Assembly: GCF_918797505.1 (NCBI RefSeq)
Contig: NC_092795.1
Span: 58,130,916 to 58,194,915 of the forward strand
Reading direction: 5' to 3'
Origin: Bemisia tabaci
Lineage: Eukaryota > Arthropoda > Insecta > Hemiptera > Aleyrodidae
DNA length: 64,000 nucleotides
In this document: piece by piece, positions 21,644 through 31,844 of the stretch
How positions within the stretch are numbered: the stretch's first letter is position 1
Layout: each line of letters begins with the position of its first letter
Notes under the pieces: generated by a model
The model's database searches: none
Seen by the model: only the letters and a program-made list of their open reading frames with translations
What the model was told of the DNA's origin: nothing
Position numbers and translations under genes: made by a program

Positions 21644-22503
21644 ACCTGGATCACACCTACTTAAGTGCCCCGCTCTGAAAACAAAATTCCAGAAAACGGA
21701 AATAAGAAAGAATTCAGCCAGAAATTTTCGATGGATGGATTTTTTTTGGCGCATGATATTCGATTCTTTAAAAAGGCCTCCTAATGTCAGCCAAAAACAT
21801 GAAATGTTTGGTCCTTTGATAGGACTTACATTTTGAACGTTTACAGACTTAGGAGCTCGGATTTTTTCGGAAAAAGAAAAGAAAAGGAAAAAAATCATGC
21901 TTATTTACCAAAATCAGGAAATAAATAAAAGATTTGTATCACTTCAAAAACAACTTTTCTGTAATAAAATGTAATTATAAATTTTTCCCGAGTCGGACGG
22001 TTTTCAAAGCAAGCCTTTTTTTTACGAGCATCCTCCTGAAATCGAACCGCCGAATGGTCAACAGTGCATCACCCGAATGAGTCTAGGAAGTTGAGTCTCC
22101 CATGAAATACACAGACCTCGCCGTGTGTCCTACCACGGCTTGGCGATGGCGGGCGGCGCTTGGGGCTTCGGAGCGGGCCTTATACAGCCTCACAGCGTGA
22201 TCCTCCCGGGTCAGCGGTACTATTATCCTCAGTTTACGGGTTTCCTCTCCTCGCTTGGTCCCCGGCAGAGAGACCACCACGATCCGACGGCCACTTCGGT
22301 CGATTTAGGATTTTTTATTCCCTCCCTTCCCGGCTCTCTTCAGTAGTTCCTTTTTATTCTTTTGATGGAGACTCAATTCGGCGATTTTTTATTTATTCAG
22401 GGCATGTAAAAATAAAGGATCAGGGAAAAAAGGAGGTCTTTTTGACATGGATTTTGGGGGAAAATACGAAAATCGCTGTCCCTGATGAAAGAACGTAACA
22501 ACA
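21644..22503. other. Non-coding stretch with GC-rich patch
   Basis: 22100-22350 is GC-rich and open on both strands (22125-22346 plus, 22083-22280 minus). Neither translation resembles a family I know, so no exon is called. Confidence 0.4.
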
Positions 22504-22753
22504 TTTGGACCGCGTCAAGCTGAAAGGAACCAAACCACATCAGCTATTGCCAATTTTAACTTGTCAATTTAATATTTTACATACAAACGCTTATGCGGAT
22601 TTTTATGCAAATTTCAGTGAATTTTCTACATAGTACGAAGCAAATTCCTTGAAAGTTTCAGGAATCCTAACAAATCTCGTTAAAAATTAAATCGCCCAGT
22701 TAAATTTGGCAATAGCTGATGTGGCTTAGTACCTTTCTGCTAAACGCGGTACA
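22504..22753. mobile_element. TTGGACC-family fold-back MITE
   Basis: Left arm TTGGACCGCGTCAAGCTGAA, then GGAACCAAACCACATCAGC. The right arm is the complement: GCTGATGTGGCTTAGTACC, then AACGCGGTACA. Arms are about 110 bases. Diverged compared with 46338 and 60609. Confidence 0.88.
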
Positions 22754-23397
22754 TTTGAACGCAGCATAATATTTTCACCAGCCAATATAAATGAAATACG
22801 TTGGGCGTTCCTAACTATGAAAGTTCGACCGATTCTTCTTCGGTTTACGCCCATCCTTGAGCCTATCTTAGTTTTTCGTAAAAGATTAATCGAGTGACAA
22901 TTTGCGAGAGTTTACTCTTGTAAGTGAATGCATAAGTTACCAAACAGCTGCCGTTTAATTCCCATTTTCTTCTTGTCTCGCTGAACCGCGCATCTTAATA
23001 TCAGTTTTCCTCAAAAATTAGGCAAGCCGCAAATTATACGTTCGCGCGCTTTTTCATTCGCAAGAATCTTCATAGCAGTGCTCTAAAACAAGGTGTATTC
23101 AAATTACCATTAAGCAGGAAATTATTTCGCTGAACGCGCAAGTGTCTCATTTTATCTGCAACGCTACCAGATCTTTTGAAAAAGGATGCCTTTTTTTGCT
23201 CCGGTTTTGACTTGAAGGCTTGCTTTTATTTACCTCATCTACGGTGTAAAAGCCAATTGGCATTATACAGTATCTTTTTGAGCTATCCATAATTTTTTTT
23301 CAATGAAGCGAATTAATTTCCTGAGCTATCGTAGATTATTAACTAGACGTTTTCAACTCACCTCCAAGTTGTCACGCAACAAAGGAAGCAGTATGGA
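22754..23397. other. Non-coding stretch
   Basis: Nothing recognised. Confidence 0.35.
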
Positions 23398-23531
23398 ATA
23401 CATTTTGAAATCAGGAACTATAATTTTTGGCTCATTTTAGAAACAACATTTGTGCCTTTAGTTTTCCTATGCAGAGAGGTATTTTTATCCATGAGCTAGA
23501 AATTGAAGTTCCTCCTTCCAAATTGAAATCC
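23398..23531. mobile_element. GGACTGC-family MITE, diverged
   Basis: GGAACTATAATTTTTGGCTC at the left pairs with GAGCTAGAAATTGAAGTTCC at the right. The outer ends are eroded. Confidence 0.65.
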
Positions 23532-24760
23532 ATATCACCTTGATCAAGTTAGTGTGGATTCCATATTTCCCTTTTTCCTGATGGGTGCTCATTGTTCGTA
23601 TAAAATAATAATCAATAAACGCAAGCAGTTTGACAATTGTGAATTCTTTACGGTGTAATTTTTGAGATACTTATCGCGTCATCAGAATTCAGAATCATTG
23701 TGTCCGTTATTAGGCGCAGAATATGACTTCGAATGGTCTGTGCTCATCAATTTACGTCCTCTTTTTTCGACGGTGCAGTTTTTCATTGTGTTTGACCTTC
23801 ACAATATTTTGCATGGATATTCAGCCTCAGCAAATTTTATACCCATGAATGTCGTCCTGTCTTCAATCAGCAGTTGAAAGACAGACCTAAAGAAAAAATT
23901 ACAAATGTTCATAGACGTCGAAAGGAAACTGGTGCTACTCCATCATAAAATATCCGTGTTTCTACCGGGATTTCATTCCGGAGCTGCTCAGTGTGAAAAA
24001 GAAGGGATAATACGGGCCAGTTTTTGGTCTACACCAGCTGAATTTCCACAACTCCACAATTTTTCGCTCATTGAAGGTCTACAATATAAGGAATGCATCA
24101 TGATTTGGTCATTTCGGCTTCTCTTCGAGTCCATCATACTGGCCTTAATATGGGCCTGAAGCCGAATTTTGGAGGAATATACGGAGTTTTTCGGCATGCG
24201 ACTGCAAACCCACATTTCCCGCCAAAATTGGCCTACGGCTAGGCCAATATTAGACCGGGAAAGATATCAAAATTGACCAAATCACTATGAATTCCGTAAA
24301 GTCTAGCTAATATGAGCAAGAAATCGTATAGTTGAAGAAATTCATGTGGGCCCAAGAACGGCCCTTATCGATGCTTCTTCTTTACTTGAATTTCCTTTAC
24401 CTCTTCAAGAAAGCCCACGAAACTTGCATAGCAGATAGTGGCGAAACCAGGTAGGAGGCGAGGGACAAGTGGGTCTGCTCTCTTCCCCATGACTAGAAAC
24501 TTTACTTCACAAACATCATTTTTCGTGATTTTAAGGAATTTTGTACCTCCTGGACCTCCTTCCTGAAAATTTGACCGCAGACACAGATTGCCTTAAAAAA
24601 ACAAAGCTAAATATTAAAAGCTGCCGGCAGTATTCTGTAACGTTGCGTTGAAGAAGTATTGCACCTCTTCTAATTTGCGCGACTCGCTCGCATGGTTTTC
24701 CTTGCCCCCCCCCCCTCCCCCCGTCCCGTCCCCCTCTGCAGCGCCACGGTGCGGATATTT
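23532..24760. other. Non-coding stretch
   Basis: A C-rich tract (C runs at 24705-24730) lies near the end. The opposing frames at 23905-24215 are not recognisable. Ends in ATTT, the target duplication of the next element. Confidence 0.4.
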
Positions 24761-25015
24761 CTACCGTGCTCAGGAAAAAGGCCGTATGAACATTCAAGAA
24801 TTGCCAAATTTTTCTGGATAAGACACGTATTTTTGAGGTCGAGTATCCTGCTTATTTTCTCTTGAAATTTTCAGATAAATTAGACAAAATTGCAAACCAA
24901 ATGTTCTGAAAAATTTGACGAAAAATATTCAAAATTTTCCCAGTAAATTCGTTCTTATCGTGGAAAATATGGCAACGTCTGAAGGCCCGTACGGCGTTCT
25001 TCCTTAGGACGGCAG
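24761..25015. mobile_element. CTGCCG-family MITE
   Basis: Starts CTACCGTGCTCAGGAAAAAG and ends GTTCTTCCTTAGGACGGCAG. ATTT flanks both sides (24757-24760, 25016-25019). Confidence 0.92.
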
Positions 25016-25369
25016 ATTTGCCCGCCCTCGCGCGGCCCCCGGCCGTGAGTGATTTCGGCGTCGTAAACTAATTGAAGCGAACTCCCCAGCAGAAGGATAC
25101 CGCAATTTACCGCTCCAAATTCGAAGGTCAGCCATGTCCTGTAGCTAATAACCCTCCTTCAAACGCTTCATGATTTAGTCGCCGTCTTTCCCGTTCTTTA
25201 CCACCTACATTTTCAAGCTAAGTGATGAGCAGACCAGATTTGGTTCTTCTTAGTATTTTTAGGGGTACAGTACAGAAAGTTCCTGAACGACCATTACCGC
25301 GGTCCGGCGTTTTTGCTTCACGACAAAGTTCCCCACCCCAATCGCGATGATCCACGGATCGTGAGATCA
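25016..25369. other. Non-coding stretch
   Basis: No repeat or exon recognised. Confidence 0.35.
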
Positions 25370-25772
25370 GCGGGCTGATTATTGACATTGATAGACAAAG
25401 CCATAGACAAAGAAGACAAATGGACTGCATTTTGCAATTTGGACCTATAAATTCTGGCTCATCTGAAAAAACACTTATGTGCATAGGGAAACTAATGGTA
25501 CACACGTTGTTTTTAAACCGGGCCGGAATTTATAGGTCCAAATTGCAAAATGTAGTCCAAATGGGAAATGGAGCGATTCTATCGGGTTGTTGCAATAGAC
25601 GAAGGAGGTAAGTTATAGACGAATTAACGGCAACCCACGAGGGACCGTATTATTAGTTTATCATTTTCCACCTCAGTCTATAACAACCACCCATTTCAAC
25701 TAATAGGATCCCTCCATTCTCCTTCGTTTTTCATGTCTATCGCTTTGTCTATCAATTCCAACGATCAGTCCA
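25370..25772. mobile_element. GGGCTGATT-family MITE with nested insertion
   Basis: Left arm GCGGGCTGATTATTGACATT, then GATAGACAAAG. The right arm (CTTTGTCTATCAATTCCAAC, then GATCAGTCCACTGG) is its diverged complement. A GGACTGC element (25421-25559) splits the left arm; the host resumes with GGGAAATGGAGCGATTCTAT. Confidence 0.87.
25421..25559. mobile_element. GGACTGC-family MITE nested in 25370-25772
   Basis: TGGACTGCATTTTGCAATTT at the left and AAATTGCAAAATGTAGTCCA at the right are complements with one mismatch. Confidence 0.92.
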
Positions 25773-25817
25773 CTGGCATCGTTTGCACCCGTGTAAAAAT
25801 CAACTGCTGAACATAAT

Positions 25818-26055
25818 TTGGACTGCGTTAAGCAGAAAGGAACCAAGCCACGTCAGATATTGCCTTTAATTGGGCACATGAAAACAGCTGTGCGGATTTT
25901 TGTGCAAATTTCAGTAAATTTTCTGCGTAGAACGAAGCAAATTCCCTAAAATTCCCCCCAAAAATCCACACAAACATTCTGTTGTAAAAAATTAAATTGA
26001 CCAGTTAAAGGCGATAGCTAATGTGGCTTGGTTCCTTTCTGCCGAACGCGGTCCA
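25818..26055. mobile_element. TTGGACC-family fold-back MITE
   Basis: Left TTGGACTGCGTTAAGCAGAA, then GGAACCAAGCCACGTCAG; right TAATGTGGCTTGGTTCC, TTTCTGCCGAACGCGGTCCA. The arms pair for about 110 bases. Confidence 0.9.
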
Positions 26056-26584
26056 ATCGTGGATTTCATTTCAAGGTAGAATTTTTTAATGTGAACGCAA
26101 CAAGCGATCCCGTTGGAAAATCAAGGGGTGACGTCATCGGTGGTGAAATAGCGGATATTCCGACTCGGGATCGCTATGCCGAACGCAAGCGCATTGCGCA
26201 GCCATAAAGATGAATGAAGGGACTAAATGGTCGTTTGGAAACATGAAAGATCCAGTCGACTCGTTAAAAGGGAACAACAGGTGTGATGTATTCAGAGTCG
26301 ATATCCGTTTCCGCTCTGGTCGGCTCCAATTAATCGCTGATGCCTTGTTCACCTCCGACAGAATCCACGCTCATCCGTTGTCCAAGAGTTCAGCGTCCAT
26401 CCTCGTGTATCCTCGCAACGGGGGGTACAGGGGGGGTCCCTGTTGCCATGTTGCAAAATCCTCCGAAAATTCGGATGACGATCCATTGTGCAGAGGATCA
26501 AAGGCTCCTAGAAAAAATCATGATTCCATTTAGTTCTTGAGGGACACCATTAATTTGACCACTTTTTGCAACGAAAAACAACCA
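26056..26584. other. Non-coding stretch
   Basis: The overlapping frames at 26134-26540 show no family signature. A GGGG-rich patch is at 26420-26436. Confidence 0.35.
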
Positions 26585-26699
26585 TTACCGTCTCAATTTA
26601 CAAACAACGTATGTGTCATTCATTAGTTTCCCTTTGCAGATAAGTGCATTTACAGATGAGCCAGAAATAGTAGTCCTTCTTATTGCAAAATGTGCACCA
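26585..26699. mobile_element. GGACTGC-family MITE, partial
   Basis: The body (ACAACGTATGTGTCATT, TTAGTTTCCCTTTGCA) and the right arm (GAGCCAGAAATAGTAGTCC, ATTGCAAAATGTGCACCA) match the family. The left terminus is eroded. Confidence 0.7.
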
Positions 26700-26787
26700 A
26701 TTCTTGGTGGCCATCGCGTCTCAGTATGATGCTCGTCTTTATATTTCTAAAGGTCAAGTGCCAAAATCTCGCTAAAATCAATTTGGC

Positions 26788-26923
26788 TTTATTTGGCAAT
26801 CGGGAATTACAATTTCTAGCTCATTTTAAAAACAACGTATGTATCATTAGTTTCTCTTTGCACATGGGTGTTTTTTACGGATGAGTCAGAAATTGTAGTG
26901 CCCATATTGCAAAATGTAGTCCA
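26788..26923. mobile_element. GGACTGC-family MITE
   Basis: GGGAATTACAATTTCTAGCT (left) pairs with AGTCAGAAATTGTAGTGCCC (right). The right end is ATTGCAAAATGTAGTCCA. Same body orientation as the partial copy at 26585. Confidence 0.8.
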
Positions 26924-27545
26924 ATTGATCCGAGCTCAATCAAAATTATGCATGAAAATTAGAAAAATAACGCAATCGAACTTGATAAATTCCACGCTCC
27001 AAAATGACATTTGCAGCTCTCGTCGAACATTTCGGAACGAAGAGTATTAACCTCTCGGTAACACTTGACAAGCATTAAGAGTGCCTGTCAAATTTTAGTC
27101 AGGTTAAATCCGTAACAAGAGGTGATAGAACCGGACCCCAGAAAGCTTTAAAAAGTAACACAGTCCGTTAGTCAAGATAAATTAGTAAATAGCCGTACAA
27201 TCACTCATACGGCTGCGTCTAAAATTGCGTCAATTTTTTAAAGAATCTGGCAGCGAGAAAGTCGGCCGGTCATCTCCACCTACTCAAAACTCATGAATGG
27301 CCACTCCCGGTCGGTCGGAAAACATTGTCGGATCGCAGTCTCGAAGCATCGATTAATTATTTCTCACCTTCAATTTTACCCATTTCTTTGTACACTTTGG
27401 CAACGGTGGCGCGGTGCGGTGCGGCAGAGAGCATAGCGGCCTTTCATTCGGTGTTGGCACTCGAAAGGCGAGGGGCATCCGCATCCCTGCGGGAATGCCG
27501 CCGCCGCCGTGGCCGGCCAAAGAACTCGGCTAACGGCAACAAATG
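26924..27545. other. Non-coding stretch
   Basis: A CpG-rich patch with GCGGT repeats and CCGCCGCCG lies at 27405-27530. No exon recognised. Confidence 0.4.
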
Positions 27546-27640
27546 CTCCCGTTTAAGGCAGAACGTCCTATGGATACTGTAAGGTTGCCTAATTTATTCC
27601 GAGTAAAAATATATACTCCAGAAAAGTCATGATATTTCTC

Positions 27641-27972
27641 CAGAGACAAGATACCCTCTACTGGCCTCCTAGCGACAGGTGGAAGCTTTTACTTTCGGGG
27701 TTTCAACAATTCCTTATGGACAATTATTAGGGAGCAACAGTCATCACCCTAGTTTCAGCTGTTGACTTACCTACATTCGATGAGCTTCGGATGACGTCAT
27801 GAGCCAAACAAGTTCCCGAAACGTCGGTCATTTTCGGCTTGTTTGCAAAACGAAACTGCCAACACGTTGTTAAGCATCAACCATGTAGGTAAGTCAACAG
27901 TAGAATGCTGAAGTCCCGAAAGAAAAAGCTTCCGCAATGGCCAAGATACTAGTGGAGGGTCTCTTGTCTCTG
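27641..27972. mobile_element. hAT-type MITE, CAGAGACAAGA ends
   Basis: Ends CAGAGACAAGATACCCTC and GAGGGTCTCTTGTCTCTG. An exact 8-bp duplication, TATTTCTC, flanks it (27633-27640, 27973-27980). Inner GTTGACTTACCTAC and GTAGGTAAGTCAAC also pair. hAT assignment rests on the 8-bp duplication and the CAGAG terminus. Confidence 0.92.
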
Positions 27973-28016
27973 TATTTCTCCCACGAAATTTTTAGAAACG
28001 TTTAAATTGTCAGTAA

Positions 28017-28312
28017 CAGGGTTACCACAGTCAGGGAATACCGGGAAAACCGAGGGGCGTCAGGGGATTTTGAACAATCAGGGACATCGTGGAAATCTCG
28101 TGGAAAATGACGAAAATTTCAGAGAAAAATTGTTAAGTCTTGTTCATTCGCTTCTGAAATGAGCTCGGTGTTTCGGAAAACAAGTTTGCCTGAAAACTAT
28201 TTTAAATTATTTCATTGTAACCATCTGGCGTAACTTCAGTCGTCGGGCCATTTTACCAAACTGTGTCAGGGAAATCAGGGAAATTCGCTTTTGAAATTCC
28301 GTGGCAACCCTG
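28017..28312. mobile_element. CAGGGTTGCCA-family element
   Basis: Starts CAGGGTTACCACAGTCAGGG and ends CCGTGGCAACCCTG. CAGTAA occurs on both sides (28011-28016, 28313-28318). The interior has repeated TCAGGGAA/CGGGAAAA motifs. Confidence 0.8.
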
Positions 28313-28433
28313 CAGTAAAATTCTTTGAGACGTTCATAAAAAAAAATATCGATAAGTTTTCAAGATTATTTGTATTTTATCAGCAGGAATCTGGCAACGT
28401 CCGGATGCTCTGACTGCGTTTTTCCGTGCGGGC

Positions 28434-28719
28434 TAAGCATATGCCAGCGTATGCAACGCTCCCGTCCAATCCACCGCCGTTTATGGAAGGGAACGCGACC
28501 ATTGGGGGAACAGCGAACGCGGTTGAGGGGGGGAGGGGGGTTCTCAATCCATTCGGCCGATCTCAGCTTGGTCGTGCCCAGTTTGAGATACATATTTTGG
28601 TTCTGTATAATCATCTGGCCGCACCGAATATCGACCTGCAGGTATGGACCATGGAGGGAGGGTAAGAAGGCATAACCCTTTTTAATTCAGAGAACGTTGC
28701 ACTGTTATCGAAAATAGTG
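28434..28719. other. Non-coding stretch
   Basis: A G-rich tract lies at 28527-28540. AAATAGTG at 28712-28719 is the left duplication of the next element. Confidence 0.4.
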
Positions 28720-28880
28720 CAGCGGCGGATCCAGCAATTTGGCAACAAAGGATTACCTCCATTTAAACCTATGTTAAATAATCGATTCTTGTCGGAGCAC
28801 CTGGCCCCTCAAGAATCGATACATTTCCAAGGTTTACATGGAGAAAAAACAATGTTGCTTATATGCTAGATCCGCCAATG
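28720..28880. mobile_element. GGCG-hAT MITE (GGATCC subtype)
   Basis: Starts CAGCGGCGGATCCAGCAATT and ends GCTAGATCCGCCAATG. Flanks AAATAGTG and AAGTAGTG agree at 7 of 8 bases. Interior nearly identical to 12465-12620. Confidence 0.9.
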
Positions 28881-29987
28881 AAGTAGTGACGTTCGACTCG
28901 TCAAGATTGCGAATTGTGAATCCAAATGTTTGGCACCGAAAAAACAAGATGCGATCTACGTGTCCTATAAGTCGAAATTATGGGCTGATTATTTTTGAAA
29001 ACGCGAATGGTTAATATCCAGAGTAAGATACAGGAAGGGATTTCAGATCTTTCAATAATTTTTCAAAATCTTTCAATAGGAATTGAAATGCTGATTTTAA
29101 TTGAACAATTATAGAAATATAGAAGTATATAGAAATAGATTTTATTTCGGCGAAAAATAGTACTGTTGATGGTCTGACTGTTTGGAACGGTACTTTTTTT
29201 AAAATTAGTTTCCAAATAGTCCCCCAAAGATTAATACAAAGCTGACAACAGTGTCTTTTAATACAAGTTACCGTACAGCGTACAAGTCTCGCACAATAAC
29301 CAACGTATTTACAACATGTCGATTGGCGTCATTTTTAAGAATCCACGCTGAGCTCATGCTCTCCAAACATTGTTCCCGACTTTTTGGAATTGATAAGTTC
29401 CCAACATCCTGGCGCGGCGCTATACAGCTGGCGCATCATAATGTACATATTAAGATTATTATTTGCGAAGTCTACACCTAACACTGAGAATAAGTGTTAG
29501 TTCAGAGTCAATGAGTCACGCAAAAGATCAGCCGACTTCCCCTGAAACCGACCATCAGCCCTCGAAGAGAAAAACTCGAAGCACGTGATCAAGGTTATCT
29601 CCACAGGTCACACGAATGAATAAGATAGATAGATAATCGATTCTCGAATTCACACGTCTATAACTAAACTGCTTGAGTCGACAATTAATAAGGCTTAAAC
29701 GGTTCTGCAATTAAGCGTCACCTATGCCCTACGTAGATAATAGCCGGTCAATACGTACGTAATAATTGCACGTCTTTACTCTGTGCGAAAGAATAAATGC
29801 AGCATAGCTAAAGAGCATTGCGGCATTGATTAGTGACAACAGTTTTTAATGGCACGACCGTGCATAGGAACGAAACCAACTTTTATAGTGAAGAAGGGGT
29901 CGGCTCCTTGAAACTGGTGTAAAGGATTTCACGTTATTCTTTAAGAAGAGAATGTTTGCGCCTAACACGTCCATGGAGGAGAGATAT
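28881..29987. other. Non-coding stretch
   Basis: AT-rich, with no repeat end or recognisable exon. Confidence 0.35.
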
Positions 29988-30185
29988 GTGAGGCTACTAG
30001 TTCCAAAGTGTACTTTGTCCATTATGGTCGAAATTGAGTCAGTAGTGGATTCTTGAATAGCCAATAGAGGAGAATCGGAACAGTAATTTAATTGTATGCC
30101 AAAACCAGGGCCGGATTTGCCTACTTGCCGCCCATGGGCCGCCTGTATTTTTCCGCCCCCTTCTCATTCATTTTGAGACGTCAAT

Positions 30186-30461
30186 AGATCGTATTCGACA
30201 GTGGTTCGATGTATCGTTTGGTTCAAAACAATAGAACAAAACCTCAAACAAAAATTTTAAGATTTAATTTGGAAAAGCTGAAAATGATAAAATTCCTAAC
30301 AATTTCACTTTTCATTGCCATTTGGTTTTCAAGAGAATGAAAATTCGATCACATAAGACCCGTTACCTCAGATTTCTAAATTGACTTTTGAGGCTGTGTT
30401 TACATATTGAAGCAATCGATATCAATATAATCTCACCTGTGTGATCTGTCGAATACGATCT
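30186..30461. mobile_element. Nested insertion in hAT copy 1
   Basis: A perfect terminal inverted repeat, AGATCGTATTCGACAG, with AT on both sides. Copy 2 of the hAT element lacks exactly this block at the equivalent site (TTTTTATTGATG near 47596-47607), giving a natural empty site. Confidence 0.85.
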
Positions 30462-30689
30462 ATAAAAACCATCAAGTGAACGTGCATTTGGTGGGGGAGG
30501 GGTGTATGAGACGCGTTTACTCGTGTTGGGCACATTTTTTGTGAAAGCCCTGTCAACACTAACAAAAGTTCAGTTCCGAAAATCCATCCCTGTTTGGACA
30601 AGGCCTTCCATTTATACAAAACGAACGAAAAAATTATGAAAGAACAAACATAAATGTGGTTAATAATGTTAACTTCCGCCGCTGCGCCG

Positions 30690-30925
30690 ACCGCACTGTG
30701 TTGGCGCAATGCGTGAAGTATTCATGCAGTCTTGTAGGCGCTATGCGTTTCACGCCGACCGCTGCTGACCACACTGTTTGACGCAATGCGTGAAGTATTC
30801 GTGCAGTCTTGTAGGCGCTATGCGTTTCAAGCCGACTGCTGCTGACCGCAGCGCAGTGTGTTTGACGCAATGCGTGAAGTATTCATGCAGTCTTGTAGGC
30901 GCTATGCGTTTCATGCCGACCGCCA
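30690..30925 (+). repeat. Three tandem units of 77-84 bp
   Basis: Units begin with CGCAATGCGTGAAGTATTC at about 30705, 30782 and 30866. Each continues with GTGCAGTCTTGTAGGCGCTA (or ATGCAG) and TGCGTTTCA.GCCGAC. The same units, inverted, are at 47157-47360, and a related unit is at 58214-58300. Confidence 0.92.
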
Positions 30926-31372
30926 CACCGCTCCGTTCCAGGTCAAATTGCGTGTTTGGTTTCTCTCTTAACTCGACTAATTAAAGGTGTTGTCTCTTGT
31001 ATCACCGAAAGACGACAAAATTAGAAATTACTATACTTTCACTCTCAGGAAATGAGAGATTTTGTCGCCTTTTCCCGTTTGTAATTTATTTTCTGAATCC
31101 GATTTTTCTCTCTCTTTTTTTGATACCTACATTCAAAAAGATTGCAAAATTTTCCGCCCCCTACATTTTGCCGCCATGGACCGCGGCCCATGTGGCCACC
31201 CTCTTAATCCGGCCCTGGCCAAAACAGCCATAATCCTTTTTAATTAGCAGTATTAAAAAGGTAAAAAGGTAGGTCGCAGTAAAACGCAGCAAACTCAAAA
31301 CAGTTTTTTGCGTCTTTGTGACAAACCACTTTTATGGACATTGTACATTTTGGAACTAGTAGCCTCATATCG

Positions 31373-31509
31373 GTCTGCATTTTGCAATTAGCAACTACAA
31401 TTTCTTGCTCAGTTCAGACACAACGTATGCACTATTAGTATCCCCTATCCATTTACGTGTTTTTATGAATGAGCCAGAAATTGTATTCCTCATTGCGAGA
31501 TGAAGTCCA
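31373..31509. mobile_element. GGACTGC-family MITE
   Basis: TCTGCATTTTGCAATTAGC at the left, TTGCGAGATGAAGTCCA at the right; inner AACTACAATTTCTTGCTCA pairs with TGAGCCAGAAATTGTATTCC. Confidence 0.85.
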
Positions 31510-31811
31510 ATTGAACCATAAAAAAGAACTCAAGTGACCCTCTCTGGTGGATTTTTTCCTTTTCAGATTATTGGAATCGCTGTCATATTTTTTTTTTTAA
31601 ATCAGAAAAATTGAATCGGTGGACATGAAATGAGGCCAACTTTGATTGAGATCATTGTTCACCAACTTACGAGCAGGCTCTTCGTTTCGACTTGAAAAAA
31701 AAAAAAAAAAATATTTCCGCCGAAGGTAGCCCGAAATGTTGTCCTTGAATTTTCGGAGGGATAGCCCTTCAGTTGTCCTTTTCTTTTACAAAAAATTAAG
31801 CAGATTTTAAT
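31510..31811. other. Non-coding stretch
   Basis: A-run at 31695-31711. No repeat end recognised. Confidence 0.35.
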
Positions 31812-31844
31812 TTGTACTTTTTTCTTTTTGTTGCAGGTAAGTTG
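31812..31844 (+). other. Recursive-splice-site-like motif 2
   Basis: A pyrimidine tract (31812-31833, T-rich) leads into GCAG|GTAAGTT, with the junction between 31836 and 31837. Same architecture and strand as the motif at 6201-6229, 25.6 kb upstream. Known consensus for recursive sites is polypyrimidine-CAG directly followed by GTAAGT; use here is inference. Confidence 0.55.

Larger units (their letters stand above)
27546..28433. mobile_element. CTGCCG-family MITE split by two insertions
   Basis: The left fragment (27546-27640: GTTTAAGGCAGAACGTCC, AAGGTTGCCTAATTT) and right fragment (28313-28433: TCTGGCAACGTCCGGATG, GCGTTTTTCCGTGCGGG) are the two ends of a diverged copy. Between them lie an hAT-type MITE (27641-27972) and a CAGGGTTGCCA element (28017-28312), separated by a short host piece. 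Confidence 0.75.
30106..31217 (-). mobile_element. CAGGGC-hAT non-autonomous element, copy 1
   Basis: Ends CAGGGCCGGATTTGCCTACT and CTTAATCCGGCCCTG. An exact 8-bp duplication, GCCAAAAC, flanks it (30098-30105, 31218-31225). Lies inverted relative to copy 2 (46808-47679). It carries subterminal GGGCCGCGG/GGCGGC motifs, three tandem 77-84-bp units (30690-30925) and a nested 276-bp insertion (30186-30461). No transposase recognised. Confidence 0.95.
29988..31370. repeat. Fold-back repeat interrupted by an hAT element
   Basis: 29988-30026 (GAGGCTACTAGTTCCAAAGT, then TTTGTCCATTATGG) is complementary to 31331-31370 (TTATGGACATTGTACATTTT, then GGAACTAGTAGCCTC). Without the hAT element the loop is about 210 bp. 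Confidence 0.7.

Noticed and set aside
22083..22346. GC-rich frames open on both strands, Gly/Pro-rich on plus
   Set aside because: No signal peptide, domain or splice context that I can defend; both strands are equally open.
30690..30925. CRISPR-like array
   Set aside because: The units are contiguous tandem repeats inside a transposon with no distinct spacers, in a eukaryotic context.
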